A stretch of DNA of 64,000 bases from Notospermus geniculatus. Taxonomy: Eukaryota > Nemertea > Pilidiophora > Heteronemertea > Lineidae. Shown in pieces: positions 53,403 through 62,785 of the stretch. Numbering within the stretch: position 1 is the stretch's first letter; each line of letters opens with the position of its first letter. Location: contig NMRB01000758.1 in the NCBI GenBank assembly GCA_002633025.1, positions 1 to 64,000 of the forward strand, written 5' to 3'. The notes beneath the pieces were generated by a model. It was given only the letters and a program-made list of their open reading frames with translations. It made no database searches and was not told the DNA's origin. The position numbers and the translations under genes are program-made.

Positions 53403-56400
53403 TCAGCAGGCAAACAGAGCTTTAACGTCATTTCTAAACTTCCGCCCTCCTCCAATGCAATAGAGGTAAAAGTTTACAGCATAATTTGCATTCCACAAAA
53501 CTCCGACAGACCAATATTCGACATTGAATTTCAGGAAGATATACGAGTCTGACATGTCGTATGTGGCTTTTATAGCCGGAATATCAAACAAGATATCGAA
53601 AATTCGGCCCGGGACAGAGAGAATAATGTAAGCAATACTAACAATGATCAACATCCGGGTTAGATGGACCCTCTCGGACTTCTTATGCTCGGTCCTTTTT
53701 GCCTCCATCTCCTTCGCCGCACTTGAGACCTTCATAATGATCAAGCTGTTGCTAGTGACAACAATACCAAACGGTATAATGGTACCGAAGGCCAGGTTGA
53801 AACCAGAGACGATGTTCTCAACAAATGGTGCGGATGGAAATGTTCGAACGACCGCCTCAATACCTGGAAATGGAGGACTTCCATTTAATGCAGCGGTCAA
53901 GGTAAACCCTGCCCCCCCCCCTGGTCATGGGTCACCACTAACAATCACTAAATTAGTGTCGAAAACGTGTCGAGTTTTGAGCGCTCAATTTTTTTCTTAT
54001 CGTCGTATCTCTGTCAACCCAAAAAATAGATAATGTCGAATTCCTGGCGTTTACTTCATAATTGCTAATAGAAATGACTAAAAAAAGTAAAAGATTAGTG
54101 AAAAAAGCTGGTGAATACCTGACGATTTCATTTGAGGTCCTGGGTGAATTAGTGTCGAATCCTGACCATAGAAAAATTTCCTGCGTGTCGAATAAGTGTC
54201 GAAAAAATAAGTGCCACCAACAAATTACTCATAAGACAAAGAAAGACTGGACGTAAACAAACAAAATGTAAATACACAATGATTTTCATGGGCCGCGAAA
54301 ATACCCGTGATACATTATCTTTAAATTCTCAATATGGCCTGATAATCCAGGCTCGTTTTCATATGCTGTAGGCCTACCCCTAGCTACGTTTTATCTTCAT
54401 TTTTTTCTTAAACATGTTAAAGGGACCTTGGCTATTGGGCTCATCATGTCTGTGTGGTCGCTTCGTAGTGGCGTTAGCAACTGACAGACTACGGATTTGG
54501 GCCGAAATTTAACTCATAATATACGTCAGAATTATAGGTTCTCATGCCAACCAATTAGTGTCATGAGCACATCAAAATGCCTATGAATAAGTTGCCTGTC
54601 GGGTCCCTTTAAGTAGTTCGCGCTCTACCATCTTAATTCGTTTATTTTATGACATGCAGTTAACCTCGAATTTATTCATACCCTTTGAAAAATTATACAA
54701 AAAAATATTTAGAAAATACCTATCAGTTGCACTTGCACGTCTTAGGCCTCATTTAATGACTTTTAGTCCAAATATACAAAGATTGAAAATTATTGGCAAA
54801 ATATCACAAAGGTATCACAATTTCAAAATATCATGAAAAACCTAACTTTTGAAAATTTCAAATATTTGATTCAAAATTGATTTCATGTCATACTACCTTA
54901 TCTTGGAAACCTTGTGAAGTTGAGTTTTTCATGATATTTTGAAATTGTGATATCTCTTGGCCAAATGTTTTAAATCTCTGTACATTCCGATTAAAAGTCA
55001 TTCAATGAAGCCTAAGACGTGCCAGTTCAGCTGATGTGTATTTTTTAAATATTTTTCCTATAATTTTTCATTGGGTATGAATAAATTCGAGATTAACTGT
55101 AGGTGTACCTGTCTCCTCATGAATGAAGTATCTATAGGTGAAGAACACATTCATGTTAATGATGATGACGAGGCTAGAGATAACCACGATACACCTCCGT
55201 GCCTTGGATACTGTACAGCGCTCGGCGGCCTTCATCGGCTCCCATACTGCCACCAATCGGTCCACTGACATCGCGGCCAGAATCAAACCAGATGTAATAC
55301 CCGATGTAAAGGCCAGATAATAGATAGTACTGGAAGTACAAAATGAGGATCATAACTATAATAGAGGGCAGCACATAGTAATCAGAGTCCATATTCATAA
55401 ACGTACTTAAAGGTGCTCTAGTTCGAATTGTAAACATTACGGTTTGTTTATTTACATGGTTGATTATAATAGTTGTTTTTCCTCGGACAGGTGGCAGCAC
55501 CGTGTATAGAAAAACATTAATGTTATCTATTTCTACATCTATCTTGATCAGTATTATTGTAACTGAAATATATTTATGATTTCATGCTCAAAAACAAACA
55601 AAAAGTTAAAGGCGAGATTTAATTCGATTTTATCTGATTTGTTAGTACCAGAAGTTGACAATTGGTGGCACACCGTAATGTTTACAATACCGGTATTCGA
55701 ACCAGAGCAAATTTAAGTCAATGTGTGATACTTAGGCCTATCTTTTGTGTTGAACAAAGGATAAGTGTCACACTTAGACTTAAGTACATGTACATGTAGT
55801 TTTATGAATATGGGCCCTGGTCCTATACAATGGGTACGTTTTGTGGGGGAAATTGATCAGGACCTGAATGTCCCTTTCAATTCAATATTTTTAACCATTA
55901 GTGACACCTATTGAGGCAGTGGGTTAGGGTCCTCCTTGAAAACTGAAGTAACTATGGTGACGTAGGATGACTGAAAATAGGGATGTTTTGATTTGTATTT
56001 ATTATCACGAAAAAGATTTACAATGAGTTTTAAAGAGGGCCAAGGCCGGAGCATTTATGGCCCTTTTGAACAAAATTAAACCTCGCTATAACGAACTGCT
56101 TGGGATCCAAGGGCAAAGTTCGTTATAGCGAGGGGTTCGTTATAGCGAGGAATCCGAAAAAGGCGAGTCTGTACAGTCATGGCAATGGTCCGAGGATGTA
56201 CATTGAGATGTACACATGGGCCTATGTTGTTTGACTGCGGATGTAGTAGCCTACTTACAGTATGAATGTGGGTTTATGAGGCCAGTTTCTCGAGTATTCC
56301 CATTGCGTAGAAACATTATCGATTAAGCTCATAAAGCACATGATATTATCTGCAACAGACAAGGCCGACATGTAGACACAGGTCGAGATTTTTCTATTGG

Positions 56401-56575
56401 CTTTTTTGGTGGTGATCAAAAATGATATCGTGTTGCCTGGGATACCAAAGAGAACGTTCAGACCATTTGCTCCGTGACGTAACATGAAGAAGACGACCAT
56501 CAGGATGTGTCGGTTGTCTCCAGATGGTCCTGGGCCAGAATGCCAAGTGACCGTTGTTGTATTTGTGTACGTCAT
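53403..56575 (-). CDS. Rhodopsin-like GPCR, three exons, subfamily 2
   Basis: Proposed exons on the minus strand are 56575-56259 (TM1-TM2, ends before GTAAGT), 55329-55109 (TM3-TM4, after GTACTTCCAG, ends before GTACAC) and 53908-53403 (TM5-TM7). All phases fit and the sum is 347 residues. Landmarks are N-T-T glycosylation at N5, G-N at 47-48, D76 in TM2, V-D-R at 128-130 ending TM3, a proline in TM6 (L-S-V-P-G-R), V-N-F-Y-L-Y in TM7 and the ending G-G-G-R-K-F-R-N-D. As in its paralogue at 29168, the TM3-top and ECL2 cysteines are missing. Intron 1 is at the same position as in the paralogue; intron 2, in the ECL2 region, is not present there. The exon 3 acceptor follows a run of Gs rather than pyrimidines, so it is the least certain boundary. 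The ligand is unknown. Confidence 0.8.
54421..54608. mobile_element. TTAA-flanked MITE in GPCR intron 2
   Basis: AGGGACC and GGTCCCT are flanked by TTAA at 54417-54420 and 54609-54612. The 188-bp body has no gene. Confidence 0.8.
54657..55099. mobile_element. Foldback element in GPCR intron 2, 9 nt from the splice donor
   Basis: Arms (54657-54860 and about 54915-55099) start CAGTTAACCTCGAATTTATT and its complement, with TTTCAAAATATCATGAAAAA and its complement inside. On the minus strand only GTACACCTA separates the end of exon 2 from the element. Confidence 0.85.
55362..55935 (-). repeat. Dispersed repeat, copy 3, in GPCR intron 1
   Basis: 55405-55500 is the inverse of about 9990-10090 (CCTCGGACAGGTGGCAGCAC, CATGGTTGATTATAATAGTT). 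55845-55925 is the inverse of 9800-9880 (GACCTGAATGTCCCTTTCAA). Other sequence lies between these blocks. Confidence 0.8.
56081..56150. repeat. Hairpin with three GTTCGTTATAGCGAGG units
   Basis: CCTCGCTATAACGAACT, then two copies of the complement (AGTTCGTTATAGCGAGG, GGTTCGTTATAGCGAGG). It lies within GPCR intron 1, next to a LINE-like hairpin at 56038-56065. Confidence 0.85.
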
Positions 56576-56675
56576 TGTTTCTTCCTCTGTCTAGATGTAC
56601 CGGTACAATGTAGCTGAATTTGAAATGATTTTCACTGCAGAAGGAAAAAAACATTTTGTCTTTGTAAACGACACT

Positions 56676-56818
56676 AAGCTACGTTCAGCTGACACGCGGA
56701 ATGCGGATTGCGGAACGCGGAAGCGGAAAATGCAATGCATTTTCGCATACAACATATCGCTTCCGCCGGGGATTCCGCGTCCCCATTCCGCATTCTGGAT
56801 GTCTGGTAAACGCAGCTT
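56676..56818. mobile_element. Foldback MITE upstream of the three-exon GPCR
   Basis: AAGCTACGTTCAGCTGACAC is complemented by TGTCTGGTAAACGCAGCTT. The arms hold repeated GCGGAATGCGGA-like words. It starts 101 bp upstream of the GPCR start codon. Confidence 0.8.
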
Positions 56819-57852
56819 TAAGCGATTTGTAAATGATGAAACCGAAAGGAGATTCGCTCTCTGAATCACCTGAGAGATGTGGCGGAGATAATCGAACCAA
56901 AGACCTCAGCAGTTTTCACCGCACCGCTTAGGTGACCCAACACTGGAGATACAGATCTAAGATCTAAGATCTGCAAACGAATTTTCGCGTCCGATCGCGA
57001 GGCTGTAATTACTTGAGTCATTTCATAACAGGTCGCCGTCGCTAAAGTACGCTGTACTCTGAATCAATTCCGCGAAGTCGGCGTCCAGATTTGATCGCGC
57101 GTCGGACGCCGATGGTCTTGCGTCGAAGTATAAACTAGGCTTGAAGGAGGCAAAGTCACCGGTTCAAATTTTGAATTGACAGCTGTGCGCCAAATACGGC
57201 ATTATTATCTCTATAGGGCGAATTTAATGTACTGCAGCAGGAAACCGGAGTTCCTGGAGAACACACAGAGAGAGTCGCTCCTTCTACGACATGAATACCG
57301 TGTCCGACCATGGATCGAACACAGAACCTCAGAGGTGACACGTGCTGATGTTTTCAATGTGCCACTCTGACAGCACACGTTCAGCACACATAATGAATGT
57401 ACATGTATCCTCCTTTGATGACACAGAACGAGTTGCCTCAAGCTCACATCGCGAGGGAGTGACAATCACAGAGGATAGTTGCTCGACTGCGAGCCATGGC
57501 GTACAGAGTTTCATGTTTCAATCAGCAAATATTGTGATCGTCTCTTTTTTCGCTACATGTTTATTTATTAACAAGTTTACAGAGTGGGTGCCGCGCAAAA
57601 AGTGCATTATGGCTACCCACTCGCTACATGATGACGATTAGGCGGAACAATGAAACACAATGTAGTGAGTGATGAATATGATACATTACTGTTATGAAGT
57701 GAAGTGAAAAGCCCAAAAGCTAGTGGAAGGTGAAAAAAGTAACCATGTCCTTCGCTACATGTATGATAATCAATGGGAAATTTAGCTTGTCAAATGTCAG
57801 CGTTCGAGCACAGCTATGACATCCAGCCGGAAACTCCCACACCTCCCAAAAA
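56819..57852. other. Unannotated sequence
   Basis: GCGTCCGATCGCGA and TCGCGCGTCGGACGC form an inverted pair near 56987 and 57090-57108. No gene was recognised. Confidence 0.4.
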
Positions 57853-58435
57853 TTTACACAATACACAGAAAAAAAATCGATCTGAACTCGAGATAAAATG
57901 ATTCTCCAGCCTACTATTTTGACCCTAAAATGAGTTTCCTTTCCTACTCGAACCGAGTTTTCTAAGGCTGGAGCTCTCTTGCATCGACTGGAGATAACTT
58001 CAACTGGAGTCTCATTCTGAGTGGAGACAAAGTCTACTCATTTTGAGTTTTCTCAGTTCTCCAGTCGATGGGACAGGGCATCAGCTGGAGAAAATTGGAA
58101 ACAAACTGAGAGGAACCAAAATCTGCTCATGAGAAGCTCGGTGGTGTGGTGGTTCTGGTGTCCGACTTCCGATCAGAAGGTCCTGGGTTCGAAACCCACT
58201 GGGTGTGAAACGTTTTTTTTTTATATATGGAGACATCACTTGTTTATTTGATTCGAGACAACAGACAATCCGGTGGAAACAGCTGAGAATCATTTTAACC
58301 AGTTGGAGACAATGTCATCTCAAGTGGAGACCCAATTATGTCTATTCGAGTTGCAAAAGAAACTCATTTTAGGGACAAGAGTTGGAGATTCATTTTATCT
58401 CGAGATGAGACCGTTTTTTCTTCCTGTGTAACTAC
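57853..58435. mobile_element. TIR element with CTCGAG and TCCAGTTGGA-type degenerate units
   Basis: The left end (ACACAG..AAAAAAAATCGATC, then CTCGAGATAAAATGATTCTC) is complemented by the right end (GAGATTCATTTTATCTCGAG, then GACCGTTTTTTCTTCCTGTGT). The interior is filled with short diverged units such as CCAACTGGAGACA, ACTCATTTTGAG and CTCGAACCGAG. A tRNA-like SINE fragment (58138-58210, B box GGGTTCGAAACCC) is nested. Confidence 0.7.
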
Positions 58436-58714
58436 CGCATATAACGACGATTCAAGGACCAATCTTTCGCCAGACGAGAGACCTTTCGAGGCAACATGTC
58501 TCTTGTTCGCATGTAATTCGAGAATTTACGGCACACAGAAAACCTGGACATTGGATTTTTATGGTCCGGGTTTTATGGCCATGCGAGCGTTCACCTTCCT
58601 GTCTGTCACCGCTCAGTCCACAGGACAGCAAGGCTGGCCAGGTCCTACCCCCATATTAGATAGATAGATAGATAATTTGAAGCTTCATGACCCTCTTGGA
58701 TCTTAAGCTTATTC
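58436..58714. other. Unannotated, with a short (GATA)n
   Basis: TTAGATAGATAGATAGATAA at 58656-58675 is a microsatellite; nothing else was recognised. Confidence 0.5.
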
Positions 58715-59279
58715 GACGGGGTTGAGTCCACGACAGGCTACTGTCCACCTGTGTGGGGTCTTTTACTTGCCCTGGCATAGACACTCAGGTACAAGGGACC
58801 ACGGCTTTGAGTCTCAACCGACAGACTATTCTATGTTCACAGTTTTTCACATACATGTCCTAGCCGGGGATCGAACCAACGCACTGACCCTGTTAGGATT
58901 GAAAGTCAAGCGTGTTAGACCGCTCGACCACCAGGCCAAGACAAAGTTTGAGTTGAATATTAAGTTTGAACACTTTGGGTCAAGCTGTTCCTGAGTTATA
59001 TCACTTAGATGATTTTCAGGTTTAGGCCACCTGGCGGACATATTGGATGTCTGATCGGCCTGAACCCACTGTCGGATCGAACCCACGCACTGACCCTGTT
59101 AGGATTGAAAGTCAAGCGTGTTAGACCGCTCGACCACCAGGCCAAGACAAAGTTTGAGTTGAATATTAAGTTTGAACACTTTGGGTCAAGCTGTTCCTGA
59201 GTTATATGATATATGATTTTCAGGTTTAGGCCACCTGGCGGACATATTGGATGTCTGATCGGCCTGAACCCACTGTCGC
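58715..59279 (-). mobile_element. S1 SINE and a 206-bp tandem duplication of its head side
   Basis: The SINE (58945-58715, minus) has the head GGTGGTCGAGCGGTCTAACA with B box GGTTCGATCCC, and the tail CCCTTGTACCTGAGTGTCTA. The head plus neighbouring non-SINE sequence (58868-59073) is repeated in tandem at 59074-59279, nearly identical, so the second tRNA-like head lacks the SINE body. Confidence 0.85.
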
Positions 59280-59416
59280 GTTTTTCCGGTTTCGCGGTTT
59301 CATCACTGCCCGACAAATCCTTTGTTATTTTCTCGGTCCGCTGCCTTTTTAACAAAGCATTTACTGCCGCTGCGTCGTTTTCCCGCTGCGGCAAAACGCG
59401 TCAGTGGGTTCAGGCC
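59261..59416. mobile_element. Foldback MITE at the end of the tandem
   Basis: GGCCTGAACCCACTGTCGCG is complemented by CGCGTCAGTGGGTTCAGGCC. The tandem unit includes its left end (GGCCTGAACCCACTGTCG at 59059), so the duplication happened after this element inserted. Confidence 0.8.
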
Positions 59417-59902
59417 TTTAAACACCCTTTTTGAATACGGCCCGAAATGTTTGTCAGTTCCAATATTGTCTGCCTATTATGAAATCTGAAACAATCTATT
59501 TCTTCCAATTTTCTCTCCTGCTGTCATCTTAGGTCGTTGAGGCTCGACTTCTCAGCGACATGCGACTGTTTTTTTGCCAGAGTGGGTCACAAAAGTGCTG
59601 CATCCACCAAATATTCATTTAATCTAGCAACAGACAAAATTTTGATTGCGATAAGAGCCTACGAACGTTCTAATATTGCTTTTCAGGTGGACTTGAAATA
59701 TGTGTACAAATGTCACTGCTTAGAATTCGGGATTGTTTGATTTATGTCACCATGGTTACAGTGATATTTTGTTTTTACTGCCTTTTTCTATTTCATTGTA
59801 CGATATCCCCGTCTTTCGCGGCTACGTTTGCAATAAGAATCCCCTTCAGTGTCGAATTTCATTGGATATTGGCCTTATACGAATGAGTCCGATATCTTTG
59901 TT
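59417..59902. other. Unannotated sequence
   Basis: No gene or repeat was identified. Confidence 0.35.
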
Positions 59903-59904
59903 CG

Positions 59905-60405
59905 GGTATGATTTAACACTCAAGTCGACTCAAAATCACATCCTTCAACGATTTTATGCAGTCAACTCGTTCAATAATATACTTTGCAGGCTCTACTCTG
60001 ACCTAATGTATTGAACTTCAAGAGGATAACATTTTTTCCGACGATTTTCGGGGCTATCGTACACAAAAACCAACAGCAGATTCACCTGCCTGTCAATTTT
60101 GTTCACGGCACAGCGCCATGTGCATGAACATAAAATCACATATAGCCTACATGTGGTATGATTTGAGATTCAAGTCGACTCAAAATCACATCCTTCAACG
60201 ATTTTATGCAGTCAACTCGTTCAAAAATATACTTTGCAGGCTCTACTCGGACCTGATGTATTGAACTTCAAGAGGGTAGCATTTTTATTTTCCGACGATT
60301 TTCGGGGCTATCGTACAGAAAGCAATAGCCCGATTCACCTGCCAGTCAATTTTGTTCACGGCACAGCGCCATGTGCATGAACATAAAATCACATACATGT
60401 GGTAC
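59905..60405 (+). repeat. Tandem duplication, unit about 245 bp
   Basis: Two near-identical units (59905-60150 and 60151-60405) share CAAGTCGACTCAAAATCACA, CGACGATTTTCGGGGCTATC and AGCGCCATGTGCATGAACAT. Confidence 0.9.
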
Positions 60406-60497
60406 TTTTCTAATCATCGGTCTGAACTACATGTAGTTTTCGGCAATGGCAGGCCGATCGACAGCGGGATGTGTTGTCTTCACAGGTGATTATTGCC

Positions 60498-60600
60498 ATC
60501 CTGAGAATATCAGAGGTTCTTAGCGTTCGCTCCTTCGTCAATTTATGCGGTGACGAAGGAGCGAGCGCCAAGAACTTTTGATGTAGCATATTCTCACGTT
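60498..60600. repeat. Hairpin
   Basis: GGTTCTTAGCGTTCGCTCCT and AGGAGCGAGCGCCAAGAAC form a stem around AATTTATGC. Confidence 0.85.
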
Positions 60601-61243
60601 GGCTATTCTGGTCGACCGAACCGATTTTACTGCGCTTACCGCAACGAGGTTTTAACCTCGTTAAAATCATCCAACTGGTCATCGTTGCATTGTTGTTGTT
60701 GTTGTTGTTTTTTGAAATTCCAGATAATTCGTTCCTTCTGTCACCAAGTCACCACTGATTTAAGTTAGGATCCGACATGTATTCGGAAATACAGTACCGT
60801 AGTGGTGAAACGCATACCCCAGAAAAAACCAAGACAAAACACTCCCTTAGACAGTCACATAGTATTCTTCATATTTTTTCTTTTGTAGAAACTCGTTAAC
60901 CGTTATTGCATTGGTCAGTTTCACTTCCTGGTCCGAGTATCATATATGAAGGATATAGCATTAAATTTCACCTTTTTTACCGTTCCACTTCGTGTCAGCC
61001 ATTAAAATAGAATAGGCCCTGTGTGGGACTACGCCATTGCGATTCACGCAGAATGTCCGGTCGAAAGCTCCATAGATCGTCGCCTTTGTCGGAAAACGGC
61101 GCTTTCATCAGTGTGTGAAAACCATACGGGAAATACCGGAAAGGGACAATCCCCCCCCCCCCCNTATGTCTAAATCTGTTTGTAAAGTTATAACGAAAAA
61201 GGAATTTGTAACGGTGTGAGTGAAGAATCAAGGAACAGGTAGC
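60601..61243. other. Flank of the GPCR pseudogene
   Basis: A (GTT)n tract lies at 60693-60711. A single N at 61164 ends a C run. No gene was recognised. Confidence 0.5.
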
Positions 61244-61872
61244 ATGGAAGCGACATTGGAATGGGTAGGTGGTTTCTACAATTTCAATTACTATACGAGA
61301 ATATTTTCTTGCGGTGTCTTCCCTGCACTTGTCGCTTTGGCAATCGTCGGCAACACTTTGAGTTTTATGGTTATGAGTCTCCCCTCAAACAAATCAAATG
61401 TGATGTCATTCTACCTGAAGACGCTAGCGGTAGCGGACACCCTGTCACTCTTGGCCTTAGTACCGCGTATGGTCAAAAGCATCCATCCTCATTTCCTGTA
61501 TCTTCGTCATATTGGTGACTTTTACTGTCGAACATTTTATTTCTTGATACAATGTTTATACTGTTCTTCTATTTGGCTAATTATAATAATTGCCATTGAT
61601 CGGTTTATTGTTGTCACCTTCCCTCTCAAAGCGCCACTCTGGTGCACTAAGGAAAAAGCTCGGGTACTTTCAACTGCCTGGATGAGGTCAAGGTCTCCTA
61701 TCCAGGCCTGCGTGAACTATCCTATGAAGTTGTACATCAAATAACTTTTACGAACTGTGCAGTAAACTTCTTTTTATACGTGTCGAGTTGTTCGAAATTC
61801 AGAAGAGATCTCACTATTCTTTTCACAGGATGGATAGAAAAAGCAAAGGAACAATATACCAAAACGACATGA
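61244..61872 (+). pseudogene. Rhodopsin-like GPCR pseudogene, TM4-TM6 deleted
   Basis: Paralogue of 14618-15613. It starts M-E-A-T-L-E-W and keeps TM1 (G-N-T-L-S-F), TM2 (D in V-A-D), the TM3 cysteine, I-D-R-F-I-V-V and K-A-P-L-W-C-T-K. After A-R-V-L-S the sequence jumps directly to the counterpart of the C-L-D-H-V-A-V segment before TM7, here C-L-D-E-V-K-V. The deletion removes about 365 bp of the intact gene (roughly 15050-15415: TM4, ECL2, TM5, ICL3, TM6) and shifts the frame. The upstream frame ends at a stop at 61744; TM7 (C-A-V-N-F-F-L-Y) follows in another frame to 61872. The intact relative is intronless, so a missed intron is an unlikely explanation. No G-protein signalling is expected from it. 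Confidence 0.88.
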
Positions 61873-62454
61873 TTGTTATTATCTGGTAGTGCATTGGACC
61901 CTCATTTTATAGAGTCTGTGTGATCCTAGCTTTTGTGACGTCAGCTCATTCGATACGGAAAGTAGTGGTTTCTTAAAATTTTCATGAGTCTGAGCTCAAC
62001 TGGCAGGGTATGGACCCTGGACCTTTGGATTCTCCTTCAAATGCGATCAGAATGTTTCAAATGCTGTTGGAAGGCTGTCGGACTTTACGCAGTAAGAATG
62101 CAGACGGAATACACTTCAAATGCTGTTCGATATTTCTCCACTTGGAATGCACCTCAATAGTTTTGAACATGTCCAAAACATTGTGACAGACCACAGGAAT
62201 GGGCCGGAACATTAAGAACGCAGTCGGAATCCAGTCAGAATTTTTAGAATGCACTTCGATTGCCCAGGAATGAACTACGAATTGTCATTCCGACGACATT
62301 CCTGCTCATTCTGCCTCTAGTGTGCCGGGGGTATTACGTATCCCCATCCATGTACGTTCTGCTTTCTCAAATGATTTAAGGATCCGTGAGAACGCAAACG
62401 TATCGGGATAGGTATCCGTTTCGGTTTAAGGATAAGTAGCCGGATCTCTAGCTC
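61873..62454. repeat. Region with degenerate GAATGC units
   Basis: Between about 62040 and 62320 diverged units around GGAATGCAC, CAGTCGGAATCC and CATTCCGAC recur in both orientations, like the other short-palindrome arrays but weaker. Confidence 0.4.
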
Positions 62455-62785
62455 TCTATTGTTTTCCTTCTCTGCCTAATTTTTTTTAAATGGAAAAGAG
62501 GTCGATACATTTATCGAAAAGAAATCCAGTTGAACAGAAAATTCTTTATTATACCGATAATAACGACTTTATAACGAAACTTTGTAGCGCATTTGGGCCG
62601 TATCCAGTATTGTGCATAGATGCATTCCCCCCTTGTCTTGCACTTTGATCTGCAATGCTATAGTAGATTGGAAAGGCCCACTTAAACCAGAGGGTGCAGG
62701 GTGCAGTGGGCCAGTGGCTCATATAAAACCTGATGATGGATGAGTCATAGTGGGAAGGATCTATTTCTGCAACAAATTTGCGGAG
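62455..62785 (+). repeat. Dispersed repeat, copy 2 (first copy 4768-5130)
   Basis: CTATTGTTTTCCTTCTCTGC, TTTGGGCCGTA, ATGCATTCCCCC and GGGCCAGTGGCTCA match the first copy in the same order and orientation. Confidence 0.7.

Noticed and set aside
61680-61760. Missed intron in the short GPCR
   Set aside because: The close paralogue is intronless, and TM4-TM6 coding sequence is absent rather than displaced.
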